From Azospirillum oleiclasticum (GTDB lineage: Bacteria; Pseudomonadota; Alphaproteobacteria; Azospirillales; Azospirillaceae), in NCBI RefSeq assembly GCF_013423485.1, contig NZ_JABFFR010000005.1, positions 124,001-188,000 on the forward strand: DNA of 64,000 nt, in the 5' to 3' direction. This document shows positions 37,199-46,237 of this stretch, piece after piece. Within the stretch, counting starts at the first letter, position 1, and every line of letters starts with the position of its first letter. The position numbers and the translations under genes were made by a program. The notes under the pieces were generated by a model that did not search any database, was not told the DNA's origin, and saw only the letters and a list, made by a program, of their open reading frames with translations.

Positions 37199-38098
37199 AT
37201 GCGCGTCTTTGTCACCGGTGCCACCGGGTGGGTCGGGTCGGCCATCGTCGCCGACCTGCTCGCGGCGGGGCACCACGTCACCGGCCTGTCGCGCAGCGCG
37301 GAGAAGGCGTTCGCGCTCGAAGTCCTGGGCGCCCACGCGCTGCTGGGCACGCTCGCCGATCTCGACAGGCTCGCCCGGGCGGCCGATGAGGCCGACGCGG
37401 TGATCCACACCGCTTTCGACTTCGCCAACTTTCCCGCCGGTGCGGCCGAGGACCGCCAGGCGATCGAGGCCATGGGTGCGGCGCTGCGCGGATCGGATCG
37501 CCCGATGCTCGTCACCTCCGGCCTCGCCAAGCTCGCCCCGGGCCGGCTGGCGACCGAGGATGATGCGCCCGACGCGGCCTTCGCCCGGCAATCGGAAGCG
37601 GCGGCGCAAGCCGTGCGGGACCGGGGCGGGTGCATCGCCACCGTCCGGCTGGCGCCGTCGGTCCACGGCGTCGGCGAGACGCACGGCTTCGTGCCCCACC
37701 TGATCCGGCTGGCGCAGCGGACCGGCGTGTCGGCCTTCCTCGGCGACGGCGCCAACCGCTGGGCGAGCGTCCACCGGCAGGACGCGGCGCGGCTCTACCG
37801 GCTGGCGCTGGAGCAGGGGGTGACCGAGACCGCCTACCACGCGGCGGCGGACGAGGGCGTGCCGTTCCGCGACATCGCCGCCGTCATCGGCGGGGTCCTG
37901 GGCGTGCCGGTGGAACCGCGGGGCCGCGAGCATTTCGGCTGGTTCGCCGACTTCGCCGGCGGCGACATGGCGGCCACCAGCGAGCGCACCCGCCGGCTGA
38001 CCGGCTGGAAGCCCACCGGGCCGGGCCTGCTCGCCGAAATCGCGCAGGCCGGCTATTACGCGCCGGTGGTTGGTGCCGGGGCGGGGCTGCCGGCATGA
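37199..38098 (+). CDS. NAD-dependent epimerase/dehydratase-like SDR
   Basis: The 299-residue protein begins MRVFVTGATGWVGSAIVADL, the extended-SDR nucleotide-binding motif, with DADAVIHTAFDFANF and a late DFAGGDMAATSERTRRLTGW region typical of short atypical SDRs of this group. A canonical YxxxK is not obvious: the helix there reads AAFARQSEAAAQAV. It follows GAGGAAC. With the methyltransferase it may form a TetR-controlled detoxification pair. Confidence 0.85.
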   Translation: MRVFVTGATGWVGSAIVADLLAAGHHVTGLSRSAEKAFALEVLGAHALLGTLADLDRLARAADEADAVIHTAFDFANFPAGAAEDRQAIEAMGAALRGSDRPMLVTSGLAKLAPGRLATEDDAPDAAFARQSEAAAQAVRDRGGCIATVRLAPSVHGVGETHGFVPHLIRLAQRTGVSAFLGDGANRWASVHRQDAARLYRLALEQGVTETAYHAAADEGVPFRDIAAVIGGVLGVPVEPRGREHFGWFADFAGGDMAATSERTRRLTGWKPTGPGLLAEIAQAGYYAPVVGAGAGLPA

Positions 38099-38113
38099 GC
38101 CGGCGGCGGAGCG

Positions 38114-39673
38114 TCAGGGCGCCGGCACCGCGGCGCCGATGCGCTTGAGGTTGCGTTCGGCAATCGCGATCTCCCGCGCCATCCCGACCTGCCGGAACAG
38201 GGCCAGCGCCTTACGGAAATGCTCCTCCGCCCGCACCCGGTCACCGCGGGCTTCGAACACGACGCCGAGGATGCCGTACTGGTTCGCCATCCCCTCCTTG
38301 CGGCCGAGTTCCTCATCCAGCGCCAACGCCTTGCGAAGGAACTCCTCCGCAAGGTCGAGATCGCCGCGCCTCCGGTGGATCAGGCCGAGGTTGCCGTACT
38401 GGTTCGCCATCCCCTCCTTGCGGCCGAGTTCCTCCTCCAGCACCAACGACTTGCGGAAGAACGCCTCCGCACCGTCGAGATCGCCGCGCGCCTTTTGGAT
38501 CAGGCCGAGGTTGCCGTAGTCGCTCGCCATCCCCTCCTTTCGGCCGAGCTCCTCATTCAGCGCCAACGACTTGCGAAGGAACTCCTCCGCACGGTCGAGA
38601 TCGCCGCGCGTCTGGTGGATCAGGCCGAGGTTGCCGTACTGGTTCGCCATCCCCTCCTTGAGGCCGAGTTCCTCATTAAGCTCCAACGACTTGCGATGGA
38701 ACGCCTCCGCACCGTCGAGATCGCCGCGCGCCCGGTGGATCAGGCCGAGGTTGCCGTACTGGTTCGCCATCCCCTCCTTGCGACCGAGTTCCTCCTCCAG
38801 CGCCAACGACTTGCGATGGAACGCCTCCGCAAGGTCGAGATCGCCGTGCGTCTGGTGGATCAGGCCGAGGTTGCCGTAGCCAGCCGCGACCGTAACCTTG
38901 TCGCCTGCCCGTTCTCCCAGCTCCACCACACGGCCATAGGCACGCTCGGCCCCGTCGAGATCCCCGACGCGCATCAGCAAATGGCCGAGCAGATTCCACC
39001 CGTCCGCGTTCTCCGGGTCCAGTTCCACTGCCTTGCGGTAGGCCGCCAGCGCCTTCCCCGTATCATGCAAGAAGGCCAAAGCGCCCAAGTGGCGGGCGGC
39101 GGCGGCGGCTTCGCGGAATTGTTCGCGGCCGGCGGCCTCGCGGGCGGCGAGTACCATGGTGAACAGGGACTCCGCGTCTGCCGCGCGGCCCTCGCGGAGA
39201 GCAGCAAGGGCGGAGTCGATGCCAGGGGCCTGGGCGGGGAGGTCGCGCCGCAGCGCGTCGAGCGCGGAAACGGCGGCGGCTAACTCCTTCTGTGTTTCCT
39301 CCAGTCGCGCTGCCTTATCCGCCGCCTCGCGCTTTGCATCCAGCGTGGCCGCTTCGGCATGGGCCTTGGCCTCCATGGCGGCGCCGTATTCCCGAACGAT
39401 CTGCATCGGGTCGATTGGCGGTGCGCCGATGTTGGTGGTGATGGTCACAGGGCCGCCCCCGGTCACCCCCTGAACGGCGCCGGCCGAGTGGCTTATGGTG
39501 TTCTGCGGCGTGGCCGGGACGAGTGTCGGAACGCTTGGCGGAGGACGCCGGAACAGCCTCCAGAGCAATCCGGCCACGGCAACGGCAAGGGGCACGCCGA
39601 TGCCGCTCCACGTCACTCCTGGATTGCCGATCAGCCAATTGAGCGCCTGCCCAATCCAGCCTTCCCCCAGCAT
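38114..39673 (-). CDS. Membrane-anchored TPR protein with near-identical repeats
   Basis: The 519-residue protein has one N-terminal membrane helix (GIGVPLAVAVAGLLWRLF), a glycine/threonine-rich segment (AVQGVTGGGPVTITTNIG), a coiled-coil stretch (about 95-150) and a C-terminal array of tetratricopeptide repeats. Six 40-residue repeats of the kinesin-light-chain type (YGNLGLIH-xx-RGDLD-x-AE-x-F-x-RKSL) fill 38159-38878 and are nearly identical in DNA, indicating recent duplication. Such arrays bind peptides or proteins; no enzymatic domain is present. The ATG at 39673 follows GGGGGC; a GTG 12 bp upstream also exists. Confidence 0.8.
   Translation of the reverse strand: MLGEGWIGQALNWLIGNPGVTWSGIGVPLAVAVAGLLWRLFRRPPPSVPTLVPATPQNTISHSAGAVQGVTGGGPVTITTNIGAPPIDPMQIVREYGAAMEAKAHAEAATLDAKREAADKAARLEETQKELAAAVSALDALRRDLPAQAPGIDSALAALREGRAADAESLFTMVLAAREAAGREQFREAAAAARHLGALAFLHDTGKALAAYRKAVELDPENADGWNLLGHLLMRVGDLDGAERAYGRVVELGERAGDKVTVAAGYGNLGLIHQTHGDLDLAEAFHRKSLALEEELGRKEGMANQYGNLGLIHRARGDLDGAEAFHRKSLELNEELGLKEGMANQYGNLGLIHQTRGDLDRAEEFLRKSLALNEELGRKEGMASDYGNLGLIQKARGDLDGAEAFFRKSLVLEEELGRKEGMANQYGNLGLIHRRRGDLDLAEEFLRKALALDEELGRKEGMANQYGILGVVFEARGDRVRAEEHFRKALALFRQVGMAREIAIAERNLKRIGAAVPAP
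38159..38878 (-). repeat. Six tandem 120-bp units coding TPR repeats
   Basis: The units align with a period of exactly 120 bp; for example GTTCGCCATCCCCTCCTTG recurs at 38282, 38402, 38642 and 38762, with a variant at 38522. The outermost unit toward 38159 is the most diverged. Unit number is likely variable between strains because recombination between units preserves frame. Confidence 0.9.
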
Positions 39674-39905
39674 GCGCGCCCCCACGATCCCGATCTACCA
39701 CCGCGAGTATAGACGCCGCCCAACAATGCAGCAACGCCGCCAACGACCGCCGCGGTTCCCGCAAGGTGCTTGAAAGCCTAGGACGAAGTGCACTGGCGGG
39801 TAGGATATTGAACAACTGCACCGCGTGGTCGCTGACGCGATACGATGATCGCGTAAGGTAAGCCCCCTCTCCCGCCGGGGGCAAGAGAGGGTTGGTTTGC
39901 CGGGG
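39674..39905. other. Gap between TPR and aldolase genes, with degenerate palindrome
   Basis: The gap has an A/T-richer promoter-like part near 39690-39850 upstream of the TPR gene and a degenerate copy of the CCCTCTCCC...GAGAGGG palindrome at 39865-39891, near the aldolase stop. No gene is supported here. Confidence 0.5.
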
Positions 39906-40835
39906 TCAGCCCACGGCCGCGCGGCGGTCCACCCGCGCCACGCGGGACAGCAGGTAGTCGACCTCGGCCTTTGCCGCGGGGGTCAGTTTGCCGGCGGGGG
40001 TGCGTTGGGCGTCGGAGGTCAGGATGCCGCGGCGGTGCATCACGTATTTGCGCACCGCCAGACCCACCCCTTGCTGCTGCTCGTAGCGGACCAGCGGCAG
40101 ATGGGCGTCGAACAGGTCGTGGGCGGCGTCGCGTTCACCGGCCTTCTGCAGGCGGACGACGTCCACCAGCATCTCGGGGAAGGCGTAGCCGGTCATGGCG
40201 CCGTCGGCGCCGCGCTCCATCTCGAAATCCAAGAACAGGCCGCCGTTGCCGCAGAGGATGGAGAGCGGGCGCAAACTGCCGTCCTTCTGGAAGCCGCGCA
40301 GGGCCGAGATCTTCTCCAGACCCGGCCAATCCTCGTGCTTCAGCATCCGGCAAGAGGGGCTGTCCATGACGATGCGGCGGATCACGGCGGGGGTCATCAC
40401 CACCGACAGGGTGAGCGGGTAGTCCTGGAGCACCCAGGGGATGTCGTCGCCGATGGCCTCCACCGCCTGCCGGAAATAGGTGACGATCTGGTCGTCGGTG
40501 CGCAGCGACGGCGGCGGGGCGATCATCACCCCGGCCGCCCCCATCTCCATCACCCCGCGCGCCAGCGAGCGCATGGCGGCGAAGCCGGGCGACGACACGC
40601 CGACGACGATGGGCAGGCCGGCGCGGCGGATGATGCGGCCGGCGATCTCCAGCGATTCCGCAGGCTCCAGCTTCGGCGCCTCGCCCATGATGCCGAGCAC
40701 GGTGATGCCGGTGCAGCCGGCAGCGACGTAGGCGTCGGTCATGCGGTCGACGGAGTCGTGGTCGATGCGCCCGTCGGGGTGGAAGGGGGTGGGGGCGATG
40801 GCGTACACGCCCTCGGCCGTCTCGTCGAGCGGCAT
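39906..40835 (-). CDS. Dihydrodipicolinate synthase family lyase
   Basis: The 309-residue protein is a DapA-family class I aldolase: early barrel motif TPFHPDGRIDHDS, GITVLGIMGEAPKL, catalytic tyrosine in LQDYPLTLS and Schiff-base lysine in MLKHEDWPG. It differs from true DapA in the GTTGE loop (GIMGE), so it is more likely a keto-acid aldolase or dehydratase such as those for sugar acids. It begins after AAGGAGGCGGCCC and lies 64 bp downstream of the double-hydrolase gene on the same strand, so it may belong to that operon. Confidence 0.85.
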   Translation of the reverse strand: MPLDETAEGVYAIAPTPFHPDGRIDHDSVDRMTDAYVAAGCTGITVLGIMGEAPKLEPAESLEIAGRIIRRAGLPIVVGVSSPGFAAMRSLARGVMEMGAAGVMIAPPPSLRTDDQIVTYFRQAVEAIGDDIPWVLQDYPLTLSVVMTPAVIRRIVMDSPSCRMLKHEDWPGLEKISALRGFQKDGSLRPLSILCGNGGLFLDFEMERGADGAMTGYAFPEMLVDVVRLQKAGERDAAHDLFDAHLPLVRYEQQQGVGLAVRKYVMHRRGILTSDAQRTPAGKLTPAAKAEVDYLLSRVARVDRRAAVG

Positions 40836-40899
40836 GGGCCGCCTCCTTGCGCGTCTGGTGGTCGTTGGTGCGCAGAGTATAGGGCGAGCCGCCGCGCTG

Positions 40900-42657
40900 T
40901 CAGCCCTTCGCCGCCAGATGCCCCTCGATCAGGCGGGCGAGGCGTTCGCGGGCGGGGGACAGCAGGAAGCTGTGGTCGGCGCCGGGCACACACTCCAGCC
41001 GCGTGCGCGCCAGACCTGCCAGCCGCCGCGCGCCGCGGCCGAGATGGGCGTCGCGCTCGCCCAGCGTCACGTCGTCGGCGGCGTAGACCAGCAGGGTGCG
41101 CACGCCGCGCGCGTCCAGACGGCGGAACGCCTCCAACACCCCGGTGGCCGCAACATCCGCCCCGTCACCGCGGGTCGCCAGCCGGGTCCACCAGCGCCGC
41201 ACGCCGCCCGCGGCCCGGCCGCCCAGCGTGCGCGCGACCTGGAGCACCCGCGGGTCGCCGCGCAGCAGGGCGCGCCACGCCTCGGGCCGCGTCAGCATGC
41301 CGGCGTAGCGGTCGGCGGCGCGGGCGGCGGAGCGCACCGCCATCTCCGCCGTGATGCCCTCGCCCAGCACGAAACGGCCGGGGTTCACCACCACCTGCCC
41401 GACGATGCGCTCGTCGGCCAGCGCGGCGTTCAACGCCAGCGCCGCCCCGGCGCACAGCCCCACCGCGACCACCCGGCCGAAGCCCTGGGCGGCCAGCCAG
41501 TCCACCGCCGCCAGCACGTCGGGCAGGGAATCGCGGCGGTAGAGGCGGTTGTCCACCCCGTCCGGCGGTGACTCGCTGTCGCCGATCCCGGCCACGTCGA
41601 TGCGCAGCGAGGGAAAGCCCTGGACCGCCAGCCGCCGCGCGAACTCCACCGCCGCCCGGCCGGAGCCGACATGGTGGGTGATGCCGCTGTTGAGGAAGAG
41701 CAGGGCGGGGCGGTCGGTGGGTGCGGCCGGCGTGCACAGCACCCCGAACAGCCGCCCCATGGCGCCGAAGCGCACCGGACGCTCCACCGCCTGCGGCAGA
41801 GGCAGCACCGGCTCCGTCAGGGCCGACAGGATAGCGGCCGGAGCCGCGGGCGGCGCGTCCGCGGCCAGCCAGGAGACGGCGGCGGCGAAGGGTGCCGCGG
41901 GCGCGTGCCCGGTCTCCGCGCTGCGCATCAGGCGGGCGAAGTCGGGGAACCCCTCCTCCGCCAGCTCGGCGCCGAGTTCCGTCAGGCGGGACGCGAGGCG
42001 GTCCACGCCGCGGAGGCCGCCGGGGTTCAGCAGCAGCACGCGCGGCGCCGGACGGGCGGGCAGGGCGGCCAAGTCGATGCGGGCGAGATCGGCGAGGGTG
42101 GCGCCGGTAAACAGGAAGCCGAAGCCCTCGATCCCGTCCGCCCGTTCCGGCGGGCGCGGCATCTCCGCCCCGTTGGAAGCGCGGTCCTCCGCCAGCGACA
42201 GGCGGATGAGCGCCTTCACCTCCTGCACATAGGCGCGGCCCGACACCGGGGGGGCCAGCAGGACGAGGCGGTCCACGCCGCCCATGCCGGCCGCCGCCAC
42301 CGCCGCCAGCGTGGCACCCAGCCGCAGGCCGACCAGCGCCACCTCCGTCACCCCGGTCTCGGCACGCAGCCGCTCCACCGCGGCGCGGATGTTGGCGAGC
42401 CAGACGGCGACGCGCTCCGGCTCCTCCTCGCCGCCGGCGCTGTCGCCGGTGCCGTGCCAGTCGAAGCGCAGGGTGGGCAGGCCGGCGGCGGCGAGATCCC
42501 GGGCGAAGCCCCGCCACGCGCGGTGCACGCTCCACTCCTCGTGGCTGTGCGGCGCGCACAGCACCACCCCGCGCCCGCCGGATGTCCCACCGGATGTCGG
42601 GTGCAGCCAGCCGAAACAGCCGTCGAAGACGATGGGGGTCATCGGAGACGCGCTCAT
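40900..42657 (-). CDS. Double-domain alpha/beta hydrolase, one domain lacking its nucleophile
   Basis: The 585-residue protein has two alpha/beta hydrolase domains. In the first (about 1-270) the nucleophile elbow reads GLRLG instead of GxSxG, so it is probably inactive. In the second (about 300-580) it reads GLCAGA, with Cys as candidate nucleophile, and YAADD and GADHSFLL supply Asp and His. This resembles the 'exosortase A system-associated hydrolase' type, linked to polysaccharide loci. The ATG at 42657 overlaps the stop of the GH2 gene (ATGA). It may cleave or transfer an acyl or aminoacyl group; that is inference from context. Confidence 0.82.
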   Translation of the reverse strand: MSASPMTPIVFDGCFGWLHPTSGGTSGGRGVVLCAPHSHEEWSVHRAWRGFARDLAAAGLPTLRFDWHGTGDSAGGEEEPERVAVWLANIRAAVERLRAETGVTEVALVGLRLGATLAAVAAAGMGGVDRLVLLAPPVSGRAYVQEVKALIRLSLAEDRASNGAEMPRPPERADGIEGFGFLFTGATLADLARIDLAALPARPAPRVLLLNPGGLRGVDRLASRLTELGAELAEEGFPDFARLMRSAETGHAPAAPFAAAVSWLAADAPPAAPAAILSALTEPVLPLPQAVERPVRFGAMGRLFGVLCTPAAPTDRPALLFLNSGITHHVGSGRAAVEFARRLAVQGFPSLRIDVAGIGDSESPPDGVDNRLYRRDSLPDVLAAVDWLAAQGFGRVVAVGLCAGAALALNAALADERIVGQVVVNPGRFVLGEGITAEMAVRSAARAADRYAGMLTRPEAWRALLRGDPRVLQVARTLGGRAAGGVRRWWTRLATRGDGADVAATGVLEAFRRLDARGVRTLLVYAADDVTLGERDAHLGRGARRLAGLARTRLECVPGADHSFLLSPARERLARLIEGHLAAKG

Positions 42658-45113
42658 CGGACGCGTACGGGGCCGTACGCGTTCAGCGCGTGCAGCTCGC
42701 CATCGGGTCGGGTCGCACCCCCATGGCGCGGCAGCAGGCGCACGCGGCGCTCCGCGCCGGGGGGCAGGTGGAACCACTCGTCGGCCATGCGGAAACCGTC
42801 GTCGTCGAGATGGACGGAGCGGGCGAGGCGGCGGCTGCGCAGGACCAGCGCCCAGCCGTCCCCGTCCGGCACCGGCTCCGCCGACAGGCCGAGGTCGGCG
42901 CGCTCCGGGGTGGAGCCGTCGGGGAAGTGGAAGGCGTCGGCCAGCCGGTCGCCGGTCGCGGCGTCCGTCAGGGTCGCCACCGTGGCGTCATGCTCCGGCG
43001 GGCCGAAACGGTAGGCGCGGGTGGTGTCGAAGAAGCGGCCGAGCAACGCCGCCGCCGGGATCGCTTGCGCGCTGCGCGGCAGCAGCTCGACCGCGCGTTC
43101 GGCCTGCGCCACGGCGCGTTCGCCGCGGGCGAGGCAAGCGAAGGACAGGGTGGCGGCCACCGGCCGCGGCGTCTCGTTGATCAGATGCACGGCCAGCCCG
43201 TTCACCCCCTCGTCGGTCAGCAGAACCTGCACCGGGCGGAAGGCGCGCTTCAGCGCGTGCCACGCCGCCTTGGGCACACCGTCCGCCCCGACCACGCCCC
43301 AGCCGGCCCCCGGCCAGAGGTCCTGGAACAGCCAGACGAGGCCACCGGCGCAGGTGGAGCCGACACGGCGCCACTCGGCGAAACTCGCCTCCATCGCCTC
43401 GGCCGTCACAGCGCGGGACAGGCGCCGGTAGCGGTCGGGGTCCTCCGCCCGCAGTGCGGTGGGATCGACGCCGAAGAGACGGGCGAGGTAATGGTCGCGG
43501 ATGTCCTCGAAGTCCCAGGGGGCGCCCAGGTCGCGGGGCACCCGCTCCTTCCAGCGGGGGTGGTGGACGGGGGGCACGCCGCGCAGGGTCTCCGCGTCCG
43601 GCAGGTTGGCGAAGGCCAGACACTCCGACGCGAAGCGCACACCGGCCCGCCGCGCGTCCTCCAGCGGCCGGCGGTAGGCGCCGACGCCGTAGTAATGGGC
43701 GACGCCCGCGTCCGCCGCGAAGGGCAGGGCGCCGCCGGTGGGGGAATTGGTGACGTACGGCACATCGGGGCGCGTACGCGCCGATTCCTCCCGCAGCACG
43801 GTGTCGAACAGGGGCTGGCTCCAGGCTTCCGCCGGCAGGCCGAGCATGGCCGCCTGCTGCTCCGCCTCGCTGCCGCCGCACAGCACGGCGAGGCTGGGGG
43901 AGGACTGGGTGCGGTCGAGGAGCTGCGCCGCCTCCCGCCGCACGCTCGCGGTGAAGAGCTCGTCGGTGGGGTAGTCGAAATTGGCGAAGGCGAAATCCTG
44001 CCAGATGAGGATACCCAGCTCGTCGCACAGCTCGAAGAAGGCGTCGTCCTCGTACAGCATGGTGCCGCCGACGCGGATCATGTTCATGCCGGCGTCGCGC
44101 GCCAGCGCCAGCCACGAGACGTACGCGTCGCGCGTACCGGGCAACGCCACGATGTCAGGGCTGCTCCAGCAGGCGCCGCGGGCGAAGATCGGCACGCCGT
44201 TGACACGCAGGGCGAAGCCGTCGCCGGGATCGCGCTCGATGCGGCGGAAGCCGGTGCGGCCGAGGTCGATCGCGGTGTCGCCGACCGTCGCGGCGATGGC
44301 GTGCAGCGCCGGCTCGCCGTGGGTGTGCGGCCACCAGGGGGCGAGGCCGGGGGCGCGCAGCCGGCCGGCGAGGGTGTGCGGGTCGGTCCAGGCCAGCGGC
44401 GCCTCGATGCCGGCGACACTCACGCGGCCCGGTGGGGGCGGGCCGCCGCCGGTCCAGGCGACGGACAGGGACAGGTCCAGCACCGCCGTCCCGTCCTCCA
44501 CCAGCCCCGTGCGCAGGTCGGCGGCGTGGACGGTGAGCGGCCCGGTCTCCTCCACCAGCTCCACCCCGCGCCAGGGACCGACCGCGTGCACCGGCGGGCA
44601 CCAGCCGGGCATGTGGCCGAGCAGGGTGGCGCGCACCGCGCGCATGCCCGGCGACGCGATCATCGTCGGCCGCCAGCGCCCCCGGCCGCGCTGGCGCTTC
44701 AGCACCGGCTCCAGCGCGCGGAAGGCGATGTGCAGCGTGCTGGCGCCGGTCAGCCGGACGGGCAGCGCGTGCGCGTGGAACATGTTGTCGGAGGAGAGGA
44801 TAGGTTCGCCGTCCAGCCACAGCTCCGCGATGGTGGCGAGGCCGCGCAGGCGCAGGGTGCGGGTGCCCTCGCCGGGGAGGGGGACGCGGTACCAGACGTC
44901 ACGGTCGTGCAGGGGGGTGGGGGCGTCGAGGCTCCACAGGCCGGCGTCGCGCAGCGCCTGCGCCGCGGTGCCGGGGACCGGGGCGGGGATCCAGCCGGGC
45001 AGCCGGTCGGCGTCGGCGGGGGTGGCGGCGGCGCCCGGCGGGGTGAGCGCGCAGGTCCAGTCGCGGTCGAGCGCGACCACATGACGGCCGGTGGCGTGGT
45101 GGACGCGGGCCAT
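42654..45113 (-). CDS. Glycoside hydrolase family 2, beta-mannosidase-like
   Basis: The 819-residue protein has a GH2 layout: N-terminal sugar-binding beta-sandwich (LWSLDAPTPLHDRDVWYRV), immunoglobulin-like middle and a TIM barrel (ALRVNGVPIFARGACW, AGMNMIRVGGTMLYEDDAFFELCDELG, WQDFAFANFDYP). The expected acid/base Glu is E416 in LCGGSEAEQQ and the nucleophile Glu is E497 in VRFASECLAF. The usual WNGNNE context is altered, so the substrate may differ from simple mannosides. There is no signal peptide at the ATG at 45113; a longer frame upstream only crosses repeats. Overlaps the downstream hydrolase start. Confidence 0.85.
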   Translation of the reverse strand: MARVHHATGRHVVALDRDWTCALTPPGAAATPADADRLPGWIPAPVPGTAAQALRDAGLWSLDAPTPLHDRDVWYRVPLPGEGTRTLRLRGLATIAELWLDGEPILSSDNMFHAHALPVRLTGASTLHIAFRALEPVLKRQRGRGRWRPTMIASPGMRAVRATLLGHMPGWCPPVHAVGPWRGVELVEETGPLTVHAADLRTGLVEDGTAVLDLSLSVAWTGGGPPPPGRVSVAGIEAPLAWTDPHTLAGRLRAPGLAPWWPHTHGEPALHAIAATVGDTAIDLGRTGFRRIERDPGDGFALRVNGVPIFARGACWSSPDIVALPGTRDAYVSWLALARDAGMNMIRVGGTMLYEDDAFFELCDELGILIWQDFAFANFDYPTDELFTASVRREAAQLLDRTQSSPSLAVLCGGSEAEQQAAMLGLPAEAWSQPLFDTVLREESARTRPDVPYVTNSPTGGALPFAADAGVAHYYGVGAYRRPLEDARRAGVRFASECLAFANLPDAETLRGVPPVHHPRWKERVPRDLGAPWDFEDIRDHYLARLFGVDPTALRAEDPDRYRRLSRAVTAEAMEASFAEWRRVGSTCAGGLVWLFQDLWPGAGWGVVGADGVPKAAWHALKRAFRPVQVLLTDEGVNGLAVHLINETPRPVAATLSFACLARGERAVAQAERAVELLPRSAQAIPAAALLGRFFDTTRAYRFGPPEHDATVATLTDAATGDRLADAFHFPDGSTPERADLGLSAEPVPDGDGWALVLRSRRLARSVHLDDDGFRMADEWFHLPPGAERRVRLLPRHGGATRPDGELHALNAYGPVRVR

Positions 45114-45165
45114 GGTCAGGGCGGGGGGCTGGTCGGGGAGGTTGTCGCGTCGGGGCCCCACCCAA

Positions 45166-45227
45166 CCCTCCCCCACTGGGCGGGGGAGGGCTTTTCTTCT
45201 CCCTCCCCCGTCGAAGATGGGGGAGGG
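45166..45227. repeat. Two hairpins between the carrier-protein genes and GH2
   Basis: CCCTCCCCC-7 nt-GGGGGAGGG (45166-45190) and CCCTCCCCC-9 nt-GGGGGAGGG (45201-45227) lie tandemly in the 172-bp gap between the DUF1839 stop and the GH2 start. They resemble other palindromes in this window and could partly terminate the carrier-protein message. Confidence 0.7.
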
Positions 45228-45285
45228 CCGGGGTGGGGGGCCGGGGTGGGGGCCCGACGCGAACACGACGCACACCATCCGCCAC

Positions 45286-46233
45286 CTACCCGCAGCGCGC
45301 CGCGAGGGTGCCGAGCGCCGTGTCATAGGACCGCTCCATGCGGTCGAACAGGGCGTCGGCGTCGAAGGGGCGGCGGCGGCCGACGGCGCGGGCGAGCTGG
45401 AACTGGAAGGTCTTGGCGTCCTGGGCCAGGGCGTCGCAGGCGGCCGTCACCGTCTCCATTCCGTCGTCGCCGAGCCAGCGGACGTGGCTGCCCAGCAGCT
45501 CGGCGTTGGCGCCGAGCTGGCGCAGGATGTTGAAGGCGTAGGCGTGGAACGCCTCCAGCGGCCGCTCCGTCAGCGCCGCCAGATGCTCGGGGAAGACCGC
45601 CCGCCACGCCGCCACCGGGTTCTCCCGCGGACGGCGGGCGAGGTGCCCGGCCAGCAGCGTGCGCGCGGCGTCGGTCAGCGCGCCCCCGTCCAGCGCCGAC
45701 CGGTCCCGTCGCACGAACTCCGCGTAGGGGAAGAGGGCGCCGGGCGGGCGGGCGAGCAGGGCATCGACCCCGTCCCCCTCCAGCGTGAAGCGGCCGGCGT
45801 TGTGGAAGTAATCAAGCCGGCGGCCGGCACGGTCCAGCCCGGCCACGGCGATGGTGGTCTTCTCGTGCCGGGTGCCGAAGGTGGTGCCGGCGGTGTCGGG
45901 CAGGTGGAATCCATCGACCTCCACCAGCACCAGACGGCCGCGGCCGAGCTGCACGGCGATGTGCCCGGCGAGGTCGTCGTAGAGCGCCAGCTCCTGGAGC
46001 CGCAGCCCGTAGAGGACCAGCAAATCCTCCGGCGGCGGCTTGAAGAAGGTGAACTGGTCGCCCTCGAAATCCTGCGCCGCCGTGAAGCCCAGCATGGCGG
46101 CGGGATCGTGCCCCAGCGCGTGCAGCACCCCGATCCACAGGTCGACGTAGCAGTTCGTCTCCGGCCAGACTCGCCCCGGATCATGCAGCGGGTGCCGCGC
46201 CCACCGGCCGGCGGGCGGGATGCAGCTTTCCAT
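45286..46233 (-). CDS. DUF1839 family protein of the aminoacyl-carrier-protein locus
   Basis: The 315-residue protein starts at 46233 (MESCIPPAGRWARHPLH) and has DUF1839 features: WPETNCYVDLWIGVLHALG near residue 25, QDFEGDQFTFFKPP, and a segment GRGRLVLVEVDGFHLPDT that resembles cysteine-peptidase-like BtrH/papain-like folds in some nonribosomal pathways. To my knowledge DUF1839 genes accompany amino acid:[carrier protein] ligases in rhizobia. It is separated by only 4 bp from the ligase gene. A role as aminoacyl transferase that takes the amino acid from the carrier protein is plausible (the BtrH-like proteins transfer acyl groups), but untested. Confidence 0.82.
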   Translation of the reverse strand: MESCIPPAGRWARHPLHDPGRVWPETNCYVDLWIGVLHALGHDPAAMLGFTAAQDFEGDQFTFFKPPPEDLLVLYGLRLQELALYDDLAGHIAVQLGRGRLVLVEVDGFHLPDTAGTTFGTRHEKTTIAVAGLDRAGRRLDYFHNAGRFTLEGDGVDALLARPPGALFPYAEFVRRDRSALDGGALTDAARTLLAGHLARRPRENPVAAWRAVFPEHLAALTERPLEAFHAYAFNILRQLGANAELLGSHVRWLGDDGMETVTAACDALAQDAKTFQFQLARAVGRRRPFDADALFDRMERSYDTALGTLAARCG

Positions 46234-46237
46234 GGCG

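Noticed and set aside
38159..38878. Tandem repeats considered as a CRISPR-like array
   Set aside because: The 120-bp period keeps the reading frame, has no spacer structure and encodes TPR helices.
42582..45533. 983-codon plus-strand frame opposite GH2
   Set aside because: Low-complexity shadow of the GH2 gene, with no domain motif and no ribosome site of note.
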